From NCBI RefSeq assembly GCF_028736175.1, contig NZ_CP117880.1, positions 4,278,001 through 4,342,000 of the forward strand: 64,000 nucleotides of DNA. The letters run 5' to 3'. How positions within the stretch are numbered: the stretch's first letter is position 1; the number at the start of each line of letters is the position of its first letter. Made by a program: the position numbers and the translations under genes. The notes under the pieces are model-generated. The model had not been told where the DNA came from. It made no database searches and was given only the letters and a program-made list of their open reading frames with translations. Below, piece after piece: positions 42,157 to 49,954 of the stretch. This DNA is from Sphingobacterium oryzagri (GTDB lineage Bacteria; Bacteroidota; Bacteroidia; Sphingobacteriales; Sphingobacteriaceae).

Positions 42157-44508
42157 GTGAAATACTTTTTAGTCCTTATCATCCATCTATTTTGTTTAAG
42201 CAGCTTGTTTGCACAAGAAGAGCTTAGGCTTGTTTCGTCGCGTTACAGTACCGTAATCGACCAGAAAGGGCTGAGCAGTATACAACCTGTCTATTCGCAC
42301 AAAGGCAATACGCTTACGGCAGACAGCGGTATTTTTTACAATGATGACATCGGTCGGCAGTTTTTTGAGGCATTTGGAAATATCGTTATCACGCAACCGT
42401 CTGGCACCATTATCTACGCCGATCAGTTGCACTATGATGCTTCGCCGCAAATCGCGACATTGACAAACAATGTACGCCTGGTGGACAAAAACTCGGTACT
42501 CACGACCAACCATTTGGTATACAAGATGCGCGACAAAATAGGCACCTATACCGGCGGCGGACGTATTATCTCGAAAGGCGATACTATCACCTCAAAAAAT
42601 GCCTATTATTTTGAAAGCACACAAGATGCTTATTTCCGAAATAAAGTTGTTGTACGCACACCCAGTGTAAAAATCTATACCGATACAATGCGCTACAATT
42701 CCGATCAACGGATGACGTATTTCTTCGGTCCTACGAATATTAAGGGCAACAAGGGCGAAAACCTCTATACGGAAAAAGGAAATTACAATACGGCAACCGG
42801 CGTAGCCAATTTTTCTAAAAACAACCTGTATACCGAAGGATCGCGCTTCTTAAAAGGTGATAGCTTGCACTACAACCGGGATTCAGGTTATGGAAAAGCT
42901 TTTCGCAATGTGGTGTTCGTAGACACTGCCGATAAGTTTTACGCGTACGGAGGTTATGGCCTGTACAATCAAGCCGACGAATCAATCACGATGACCGAAA
43001 AACCGCTCATCACCATGGTGGTTAACAATGACTCGACCAAGACAGCAAGTAGCGATAGCACGGCCGTGGAACTACCTGATGATGGAGAGAAAAAGGGAAA
43101 GCGGAAAAAAGATCGAAAAAGCGAAGCGGAAGAAGTGATCTCCGAAACGGAAAATAACCCGACGAAAGTAAGCCCCGATATACCGACCGATAGTACAGCC
43201 GTTACTGCACCGAAAGCGGAAAGTGCAAAAGTTGACTCGGTATACATGACGGCCGATACGCTGTATTCCAGGATGATCCTGTTAAAAGATTATAAAGCGC
43301 TCAACTTGAAATTAGATCGAAGTGGAGGTGAACTGGTAACCGAGGAAGACGTGGATTACGGGGATGATAGTGCGGGTGATTTTGGTAACGAAGCGGAAGA
43401 TGGCGGCACCATATTGACCGATTCGACATCAACAGACAGCCTTTCGCGCGACAGCTTGAAAGCATCAGTTCCGCTAAAAAAGATGGAAGAGGTTATTACT
43501 AAAACGGCGCCCGCGGTGGTCAAAAAAACAACGCCGCCGAGCAAGCCAGTTGCCAAACCACCGTCAACCGGTAAACCGGTAGCAAGTGATATCAGCAAAA
43601 CGCTGCAACAAGATTCGCTTATTCGTCAAAAAGCGATCGTACCGCGCGAGGCCGAGGCCGATAGCTTGATTAATCAGGCATTGGTGAATGCACAAAAACC
43701 GGATACAGCATTTAAAGACACCAGCAATCAAGCATATCTAGACACGGCTCGGACACGCATCGTGAAAGCGTATTACAACGTCCGTATGTTCAAATCCGAC
43801 TTACAAGCCGTGGCCGATTCGGTTTACTACGGCATGGCCGACTCGATGTTTCGCTTCATGGGACGACCGATGATCTGGGCAGAAGGTTCGCAAATTTCGT
43901 CGGATACCATTTACATGCAGATCGTCAATCAGAAAATGGACAATGCATTATTGATACAAAATGCATTTATGGTTAACGCTGTGTTGGATTCCATTAAATA
44001 CAACCAACTCAAGGGACGCAAGATTACTGCATTTTTTGCGAACAATTCCATCGATCGCATGTATGTTGACGGCAACGCCGAAAATCTTGTTTTCTCAACC
44101 AACGATAAGACCAACACCATTACAGAAATGTTTCATGATCGTGGGGCGCGGATCAAGATTAAGATGGAAGGTAAAAAAATCATCGATTACATCACGATTC
44201 GAAAAGTCGATCAAAAAGTCTATCCATTTCGGCTAGTGACGCAAGAAAACGAAGCATTACCTGGTTTTACGTGGCGACCACAGGACAGGCCGAAATCCAA
44301 AGAAGATATGATGAATCGGAAACGATCGATAGAAAAAGATAACGTACCGAATAAATCGACCGACGATGCCGACGCGAATGGCGGCGCTACGAGGGAAATA
44401 CCAGCAAAAAAAGAAACTGCTCCGCAAGCGACAGGAAGCAAACCCGTGACAACTCCAAAGGCAAACACGCCCACACCGGCAGCGAGGACGACACCGGTAA
44501 AGCAATAG
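42157..44508 (+). CDS. OstA-like (LptA-related) lipopolysaccharide transport protein with large low-complexity insert
   Basis: A 783-residue exported protein with a GTG start and signal peptide (1-19, ending LFAQ). Residues about 20-290 are repeats of the OstA/LptA beta-jellyroll pattern (GNTLTADSGIFYN, YADQLHYDA, LVYKMRDKIGTYTGGGRI, DSLHYNRDSGYGKAF). The family carries lipopolysaccharide across the periplasm. Residues about 290-525 are a Ser/Thr/Asp/Lys/Pro-rich low-complexity insert. A second jellyroll part follows (about 530-710), then another Pro/Thr-rich tail. The insert splits what is normally a continuous groove. The frame is open throughout, so the gene is intact. Confidence 0.85.
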   Translation: MKYFLVLIIHLFCLSSLFAQEELRLVSSRYSTVIDQKGLSSIQPVYSHKGNTLTADSGIFYNDDIGRQFFEAFGNIVITQPSGTIIYADQLHYDASPQIATLTNNVRLVDKNSVLTTNHLVYKMRDKIGTYTGGGRIISKGDTITSKNAYYFESTQDAYFRNKVVVRTPSVKIYTDTMRYNSDQRMTYFFGPTNIKGNKGENLYTEKGNYNTATGVANFSKNNLYTEGSRFLKGDSLHYNRDSGYGKAFRNVVFVDTADKFYAYGGYGLYNQADESITMTEKPLITMVVNNDSTKTASSDSTAVELPDDGEKKGKRKKDRKSEAEEVISETENNPTKVSPDIPTDSTAVTAPKAESAKVDSVYMTADTLYSRMILLKDYKALNLKLDRSGGELVTEEDVDYGDDSAGDFGNEAEDGGTILTDSTSTDSLSRDSLKASVPLKKMEEVITKTAPAVVKKTTPPSKPVAKPPSTGKPVASDISKTLQQDSLIRQKAIVPREAEADSLINQALVNAQKPDTAFKDTSNQAYLDTARTRIVKAYYNVRMFKSDLQAVADSVYYGMADSMFRFMGRPMIWAEGSQISSDTIYMQIVNQKMDNALLIQNAFMVNAVLDSIKYNQLKGRKITAFFANNSIDRMYVDGNAENLVFSTNDKTNTITEMFHDRGARIKIKMEGKKIIDYITIRKVDQKVYPFRLVTQENEALPGFTWRPQDRPKSKEDMMNRKRSIEKDNVPNKSTDDADANGGATREIPAKKETAPQATGSKPVTTPKANTPTPAARTTPVKQ

Positions 44509-44544
44509 TTGCGCTCAAGGAATCTGAATTTTTCAGCGCGTATA

Positions 44545-44593
44545 AAAAAGACAAATGCCGCTCACTTTGCAAGTGCGCGGCATTTGTCTTTTT
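44545..44593. terminator. Bidirectional terminator between OstA-like gene and protease
   Basis: AAAAAGACAAATGCCGC pairs with GCGGCATTTGTCTTTTT, with a nested CACTT/AAGTG hairpin at the top; lies between converging genes. Confidence 0.9.
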
Positions 44594-44607
44594 ATCCATT
44601 GGCAAAC

Positions 44608-45435
44608 TTAAAACGGATACAAAATTCCGGCGATTTGCTTATCACCTTCCGATAGCACCGTATTAATAGGCGTATCGGTGGAGCTGTTGATCATTCGTCC
44701 CAAAATCTGGTAATGCATTATAGAGTTTATATCATACTGATTGTAGGTTAAATAAGCCGGATTAATCGTGTTTAAAATATTGTAATCTATATCGGCCGTC
44801 GACCAATAATTAGGCGCTCCTGCATAGTAAGCATAAACAAAATCACGATCCCAATCCAGCGTGACATCCGGATGCTGATGCTCATGAATCAAACCTAATG
44901 CGTGACCAAATTCATGTAAAACCGTCCGACTAAACTCCGCATCCGGTGTATTATCGTTAAACCAACCAAAATTCATCGTTTCGGTATTGGAAGCAATTTG
45001 TAGGGCATCAGTTCCAAAGTATGAATACGAACCGGCTCCCTGAACAAAAGAAACACGTATCATGCCATTGTTTTGCACAAATTGGAAAGTAATATTCGCA
45101 TGCTCTTCCCACTTTTTAGCATATTCAATCACTTTTTGACGCACGAAATTCGATCCACCGATAAAACTAACGGTTACGGTTTGTCCCGCGTTCCATAAGG
45201 TTTCCGTATAGGCGGCACCTCTGGGCTCCGTACTGCGTTTTCCGTCGATCGTAACAATCCTGCACGCATGGGCGCGTGGGTCGGCCGCATATACACTGTA
45301 ATCTACATCCTTTCTTCCAATTTGCTGCTCTTCTACAAGATCTTGTCCAGCTTCTTCGATATCCTGGCGACAGGACACGGTCATCATCGCACCTACTGTA
45401 AGGCATAATGACCAACTAATAATTTTCTTCATCAT
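44608..45435 (-). CDS. Astacin-like (M12A) zinc metalloprotease lipoprotein
   Basis: A 275-residue lipoprotein: lipobox TVSC (Cys22), a propeptide-like part (about 25-80), then a metzincin catalytic domain. The zinc site is HEFGHALGLIH (His174, His178, His184, catalytic Glu175), followed by EHQHP, and the Met-turn is SIMHYQ. This is the astacin/M12A pattern. It would degrade proteins at the outer membrane or outside the cell. The 535-bp upstream gap is AT-rich and holds no other gene. It converges with the OstA-like gene; no operon partners. Confidence 0.88.
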   Translation of the reverse strand: MMKKIISWSLCLTVGAMMTVSCRQDIEEAGQDLVEEQQIGRKDVDYSVYAADPRAHACRIVTIDGKRSTEPRGAAYTETLWNAGQTVTVSFIGGSNFVRQKVIEYAKKWEEHANITFQFVQNNGMIRVSFVQGAGSYSYFGTDALQIASNTETMNFGWFNDNTPDAEFSRTVLHEFGHALGLIHEHQHPDVTLDWDRDFVYAYYAGAPNYWSTADIDYNILNTINPAYLTYNQYDINSIMHYQILGRMINSSTDTPINTVLSEGDKQIAGILYPF

Positions 45436-45970
45436 GAATTCGATAATTAATTAAATGAATAAATCACCGTCTGTGTTATTAACACAAAGGCATTAGTTAA
45501 TGTCAGTTCTAGCAAGTTAATAAATTATATTTAAAAATTTCCATAATTTAAAAATTAATTTCTTGCAAACACAGAAATTAACGAACACTTAATTCACGAA
45601 AGAAAGCAGCGGATCCGATCCACTCATTTGCCGCAAGATATTAACAAGAAACATAGAATAAAAAGAACTTCGATTAACTTCATCTGCGATAAAATACGTC
45701 GAACATAGCGGTTGAAGAGCAACGACTGATTAATTGTGCCTATGGCTTCGTTGTTGCTCTACACGAAGAAATCTAGGCGGTATACGTCGTTAAAAAGATA
45801 ACAAAGCTGCATCTATAAATATCGAAAAGTATGCTAACACATCCGCGACATAGAGAATGGGATTAATGGAGCGCGTCAGCACCTTGCGCGTCCGCTGTTA
45901 TCAAGCAAGTTTGCCTTCCGTCAGGGAATTTTTGTCGCAGATGTTCAGAAGTCGAATTAACATACGCGAA
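45436..45970. other. Intergenic region between the protease gene and rdgB, no gene seen
   Basis: A 535-bp AT-rich stretch. The only structure noted is a hairpin AGAGCAAC (about 45715-45722) with GTTGCTCT (about 45754-45761). No coding frame with a plausible start, no tRNA and no promoter to report. Confidence 0.6.
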
Positions 45971-46555
45971 CTACTTTGCGTATTTTTCCTTCAAAAAATC
46001 TGCTAGTTTAGCAACCGCAATGGAACGGTGGCTAATGGCATTTTTTTGCTCGGCGCTCATCTCAGCAAAAGTTTTATCGTAACCATCCGGGATAAAAATA
46101 GGGTCATATCCGAATCCTGCAGCACCACGACGCTCGGCTACAATGTTGCCTTCGATGACACCCTCAAAAAAATGTTGCTGCTCATTGAGGTAGAGCGAAA
46201 TAACGGTTCTAAACCGTGCCTTTCGGTTTTCGTTTTTACCGAGTCGTTCCAGAACCAGATCAATATTTTTCTCCATGTCGCGCGTGCCGGAGTAACGCGC
46301 AGAATAAACACCTGGCTCCAAATTTAACGCATCGACTTCCAGACCAGAGTCATCACCAAAGCAATAAAGACCATATTTATTCACTAAATAATCGGTCTTT
46401 TGCTGCGCATTTTCTTCAAAAGTGACCCCTGTTTCTGGAATATCATCCTGACAACCGATATCTTCCAACGATTTGATAACAAAAAGATCAGCGACCATCG
46501 CTTGGACTTCTTCCATTTTATGAGCATTATTGGTAGCAAATACGAGTTCGAGCAT
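45971..46555 (-). CDS. rdgB: XTP/dITP pyrophosphatase (RdgB/HAM1)
   Basis: A 194-residue house-cleaning enzyme that hydrolyses dITP, dXTP and XTP to the monophosphates. Motifs: FATNNAHKMEEV at the N-terminus, TFEENAQQKTDYL, GDDSGLEVDAL, GVYSARYSGT, GFGYDPIF and SHRS near the end. All residues usually named in the active site are there. Upstream, between this gene and the next one on the strand, lies an AT-rich low-complexity stretch and a 13/14-bp tandem repeat (46647-46782). The promoter must therefore lie within or near those repeats. Confidence 0.95.
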   Translation of the reverse strand: MLELVFATNNAHKMEEVQAMVADLFVIKSLEDIGCQDDIPETGVTFEENAQQKTDYLVNKYGLYCFGDDSGLEVDALNLEPGVYSARYSGTRDMEKNIDLVLERLGKNENRKARFRTVISLYLNEQQHFFEGVIEGNIVAERRGAAGFGYDPIFIPDGYDKTFAEMSAEQKNAISHRSIAVAKLADFLKEKYAK

Positions 46556-46646
46556 GGTTTGAAAAATTAAAAAGTAAAAATTAAAAAGTTAAAAGTTGAA
46601 AGTTAAAAAATAGAAACGTGTTGCATCAATGTACGAGCTTACATCA

Positions 46647-46782
46647 TAAGTACTATTATCTAAGTACTATTATCTAAATACTATTATCAAGTACTATTAT
46701 CTAAATACTATTATCAAATACTATTATCTAAATACTATTATCAAGTACTATTATCTAAATACTATTATCAAGTACTATTATC
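46647..46782. repeat. Minisatellite: ten copies of a 13/14-bp unit
   Basis: Consensus TAARTACTATTATC (R is A or G). Unit lengths are 14,14,14,13,14,13,14,13,14,13 (136 bp), so from the third unit on it is a 27-bp higher-order repeat. It is flanked on the rdgB side by poly-A/T low complexity (46561-46612). It sits between rdgB (downstream on the minus strand) and the gene ending at 46808. Confidence 0.9.
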
Positions 46783-46807
46783 TATAGTACTAAAATCTAA
46801 AAAACAT

Positions 46808-47353
46808 CTACGTACTAATAAACGTCTTAAATTCGTTCCAAAACAGCTTCTTTTTATCGACGTCTGCGAACATTTCTTCAAAACTAAAAGTATTGAAAAC
46901 CGTAGCTATACGCCCTTTCATGTAGGCGTTATGACCGATAGTGGGTAAGTTGAGTGATGCAGGTTCGACGCCAAGCAAGGTTATTTTCTTGGGTTCGAAA
47001 AACGTCATGATTCGCTTAAAGTCATTCGGATTATGGGCGTTGGCGAGGTTAAGCACGGCAACGTTTTGCAAGGTCAGTTTTAGCGCACCAATGGTTTTTA
47101 CAAAAGCCTCTTCCGCCTGGGGCGAAAAGTATGGATAGGCAGGATAACGCAAAATAAACAAGATGCCGGTGGATTTATCGCCTTGGTAAATAAACTCTTC
47201 CGTTGTTACGGGAGCAATGTTTTCGACAATGCGTTCACTTTCCGGTACAGCGGTTTCTGGTGCAGCAACAACATCAGCTGTCCCGTTGGTAAATATCGTT
47301 TCCGACATGAGCGCTTGCAAAGCCGCCGGATTATGTGTGATCAAGCTACCCAT
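46808..47353 (-). CDS. Conserved-looking protein of unknown function
   Basis: A 181-residue protein with no signal peptide. The N-terminal part (about 1-55) is Ala/Glu/Thr-rich and probably disordered. The C-terminal part is a compact alpha/beta domain: GILFILRYPAYPYFSPQAEEAFVKTIGALKL, VAVLNLANAHNPNDFKRIMTFFEPKKITLLG, KGRIATVFNTFSFEEMFADVDKKKLFWNEFKTF. The end (helix with Leu-Phe-Trp) recalls small DNA polymerase III psi-type subunits, but I cannot support this beyond a resemblance. It is 86 bp downstream of the deoxyhypusine-synthase-like gene on the same strand. Confidence 0.6.
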   Translation of the reverse strand: MGSLITHNPAALQALMSETIFTNGTADVVAAPETAVPESERIVENIAPVTTEEFIYQGDKSTGILFILRYPAYPYFSPQAEEAFVKTIGALKLTLQNVAVLNLANAHNPNDFKRIMTFFEPKKITLLGVEPASLNLPTIGHNAYMKGRIATVFNTFSFEEMFADVDKKKLFWNEFKTFIST

Positions 47354-47439
47354 AGTCTTTTTGTTTTTTGCAAAAAGAGCAACGATAAGGACATCAATCT
47401 GTCTTTATCCTTGCTCTTTTTAGTAATCCTAATGAATAT

Positions 47440-48420
47440 TTAGTGACCTAATACGTAGGAAAAGATCAACGGTACAACAATTGTTGCATCCGATTCCACA
47501 ACAAATTTAGGTGTATCGATATCGAGTTTTCCCCAAGTGATTTTTTCATTAGGAACAGCACCTGAGTACGAACCATACGATGTTGTCGAGTCAGAAATCT
47601 GGCAAAAATACGCCCAGAAAGGCACATCTTCCCATTCCAGGTCTTGATACATCATCGGCACCACACAAATTGGAAAATCACCGGAGATACCACCAGCAAT
47701 CTGGAAGAATCCAACACCTTTACCCGCAGAATTTGCACGGTACCACTCGCTCAGGTAAATCATATATTCAATACCTGATTTTACCGTACTTGCCTGCAAT
47801 TTACCTTTGATCACATTCGCTGCAAAGATATTACCCGTCGTTGAATCTTCCCATCCCGGGCAAACGATTGGTAAATTTTTCTCTGCTGCCGCTACGATCC
47901 AGGAATTTTTAGGATCGATCTCGTAATATTGCTCCAAAATACCGGAGTTTACCACTTGGTACAAAAATTCGTGTGGAAAATAACGTTCACCTTTTTCCTC
48001 TGCGCTATGCCATACGTCTTCCAAATGCTTTTGTAAACGACGGAAAGCTTCTTCTTCTGGAATACAGGTATCTGTTACACGATTATAATGTTGATCTAAT
48101 AATTCTCTTTCCTGCTCTGGCGTAAGATCACGGTAATTTGGCACACGCTTATAATGTGAATGCGCAACTAAGTTCATCACATCTTCTTCCAGATTCGCAC
48201 CCGTACAAGAAATAAACTGTACCTTATCCTGACGAATCATTTCTGCCAGTGAAATTCCCAATTCGGCAGTACTCATCGCACCACCCAACGAGATTAACAT
48301 CTTACCACCATCTAATAGATGAGCCTCATAACCTTTAGCCGCATCAACCAGTGCCGCCGCATTGAAATGCAGGTAATTTTTCTCCAAAAACTGAGAAATA
48401 GGACCTTTTTGTGTATGCAT
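47440..48420 (-). CDS. Deoxyhypusine synthase-like protein
   Basis: A 326-residue protein of the deoxyhypusine synthase family, with Rossmann-type NAD fold parts: KMLISLGGAMSTAELGISLAEMI, FISCTGANLEEDVMNLV, CPGWEDSTTGNIF, FFQIAGGISGDFPIC, and the catalytic-lysine region ITWGKLDID (Lys298). In eukaryotes and archaea this enzyme modifies eIF5A/aIF5A; bacteria have no such protein. Bacterial members are thought to work in polyamine metabolism, for example as homospermidine synthases, but this is not settled. A -7 box TACCTTTG (48453-48446) is 25 bases upstream. The gene below it on the strand is of unknown function. Confidence 0.88.
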   Translation of the reverse strand: MHTQKGPISQFLEKNYLHFNAAALVDAAKGYEAHLLDGGKMLISLGGAMSTAELGISLAEMIRQDKVQFISCTGANLEEDVMNLVAHSHYKRVPNYRDLTPEQERELLDQHYNRVTDTCIPEEEAFRRLQKHLEDVWHSAEEKGERYFPHEFLYQVVNSGILEQYYEIDPKNSWIVAAAEKNLPIVCPGWEDSTTGNIFAANVIKGKLQASTVKSGIEYMIYLSEWYRANSAGKGVGFFQIAGGISGDFPICVVPMMYQDLEWEDVPFWAYFCQISDSTTSYGSYSGAVPNEKITWGKLDIDTPKFVVESDATIVVPLIFSYVLGH

Positions 48421-48445
48421 CGTTTTTAAATTTTCTATTTCGCAA

Positions 48446-48453
48446 CAAAGGTA
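48446..48453 (-). promoter_or_regulatory. -7 box TACCTTTG of the deoxyhypusine synthase-like gene
   Basis: TACCTTTG on the minus strand, 25 nt before the ATG at 48420; no clear -33 element. Confidence 0.5.
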
Positions 48454-48634
48454 CGCAAACTGACCGAATGCCCGAAGTTGTTTTTCATTTACTTACGCTT
48501 CCAAAGTCGACGGAAAACCAGCTCAAAAAAATCAAAATGACCAAGAGTAGCACAATAATCAGCCATGCTGCTTCACCAATAACCCAGGCTATTTTATGCA
48601 ATGCTAACAGAGTAATTTTGTGCAACGTATCACA

Positions 48635-49732
48635 TTAAACGACCCAGCGTTCGCATTTCTCCAAAAATGCCGGATCAATATCCGCGCCAATACCGATGGC
48701 ATCGCTAACCGAAACATGGTAACCGGTATACTGTACACCGCCAATCACCGGATCAAGCAGATGCCCCACCATGCAGGTATCCAAATCATAAAACTTGACA
48801 TTATTTGCCGCATAAGCAAAATGCACCTTGGCCGCGAGTGCCAGGCGCGATTCCAACATGCCGCCGATCATGCAAGGCACATCATACTCCTGTGCAACAG
48901 CTTGTATTTTTAACGATTCGGCGATTCCAGAAGATTTGGAAAATTTAATATTGATAAAATCACAGGCATCATTTCGGCACAATCGCTCGGCATCATAGTG
49001 GCTATATACCGATTCATCGGCCATAATGGGGATAATTGTTTCACTACGCAACTGCGGCAATTTATGGTCGTTATACACGCGCATCGGCTGTTCGCAAAAC
49101 TGTATTTTAAACGCTTCCATTCCCTGCAAGGCTTCGACAGCATCCTCATAGTTCCAGCCTTGGTTTGCATCAATACGAATCGGAATATCGAAGCCAACAG
49201 CTTTTCGTATTTCACGAATGCGCATCACATCATCTTTCGGTCGCTTTCCTAACTTCACCTTAAATGCTTCCGCTCCTTCTGCTTTTAATAAAGCGGCTTT
49301 CTCCGCCATCTGCGTCGGCTCGCCGATGCCCAAGGTGATATCCGTCACGATCTCCTTTCGCTGTCCGCCCAGCAATTTATACAAGGGAAGATTAGCATCT
49401 TTTGCGGCCAAATCATATAGCGCCATATCAAAAGCAGATTTAATCGTACTATTGCCAGCGATAAATAGATTTAAATCTGCCATCCGCTCGGGAATGTTTA
49501 ACGGATCTTTCCCTACCCAAAGCTTTGCAAAAGCCTGCGCAAGCACCAGACAAGTATCTTGTGTTTCACCGACAATCATCGGGAAGGCGGAGCATTCGCC
49601 AACACCATACAGTCCAGTATCTGTATGTACACGTATAAAGGTATTTTGCGCGTAGTCCATCGTTCCGGTGGCAATGACAAACGGCTCCATAGGAATACTT
49701 AACCGGTAGATTTCAATCTGTCTTATTTTCAT
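48635..49732 (-). CDS. Dipeptide epimerase (enolase superfamily, L-Ala-D/L-Glu epimerase-like)
   Basis: A 365-residue enolase-superfamily enzyme of the muconate-lactonizing subgroup. It has the Lys-x-Lys acid/base pair in AFKVKLG (about 158-164), metal ligands in RIDANQGW, CEQP and ADES, and the second catalytic Lys in INIKFSKSSGI. This arrangement is that of dipeptide epimerases such as YcjG/YkfB, which invert the Glu of L-Ala-D-Glu during peptidoglycan recycling. The exact dipeptide varies in the family. The ATG at 49732 is used; a TTG at 49744 is part of the -7 box TACTTTTG (49749-49742), nine bases upstream of the ATG. Confidence 0.9.
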   Translation of the reverse strand: MKIRQIEIYRLSIPMEPFVIATGTMDYAQNTFIRVHTDTGLYGVGECSAFPMIVGETQDTCLVLAQAFAKLWVGKDPLNIPERMADLNLFIAGNSTIKSAFDMALYDLAAKDANLPLYKLLGGQRKEIVTDITLGIGEPTQMAEKAALLKAEGAEAFKVKLGKRPKDDVMRIREIRKAVGFDIPIRIDANQGWNYEDAVEALQGMEAFKIQFCEQPMRVYNDHKLPQLRSETIIPIMADESVYSHYDAERLCRNDACDFINIKFSKSSGIAESLKIQAVAQEYDVPCMIGGMLESRLALAAKVHFAYAANNVKFYDLDTCMVGHLLDPVIGGVQYTGYHVSVSDAIGIGADIDPAFLEKCERWVV

Positions 49733-49741
49733 CGTTAACCT

Positions 49742-49749
49742 CAAAAGTA
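49742..49749 (-). promoter_or_regulatory. -7 box TACTTTTG of the epimerase gene
   Basis: TACTTTTG on the minus strand ends nine bases before the ATG at 49732. It contains the TTG that would otherwise look like an upstream start. Confidence 0.5.
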
Positions 49750-49954
49750 AGTCAGCATAAATGTAAAAATTAAATACAGATTTACCACGAAAATAGTGAC
49801 CAGTAGAGCTTAACCGTAAAAATCAACTCTTAAAAAGCTTTTAGTAAAAAAAATAATCAATTTTTAGTGTAAAATATTTGCATAAAGAGACAATTGACAA
49901 GAAACACGACTTAAAAAAAATTATCTTAGCATATACATTTACTTTACAACGTTT

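Noticed and set aside
45715..45761. Hairpin AGAGCAAC/GTTGCTCT as a terminator or RNA gene
   Set aside because: The loop is long, there is no T run and no promoter, and no gene ends nearby.
46808..47353. Calling the unknown protein a DNA polymerase III psi subunit
   Set aside because: Only a weak resemblance of the C-terminal helix was seen; not enough to name a function.
2350..49744. Upstream TTG or GTG starts that lengthen genes (TTG 3844, 14813, 39653, 49744, 59338; GTG 14284)
   Set aside because: Several of these TTG codons are the last bases of a -7 box or lie upstream of it, so they would not be transcribed; others overlap the previous gene. Internal ATGs fit family N-termini better.
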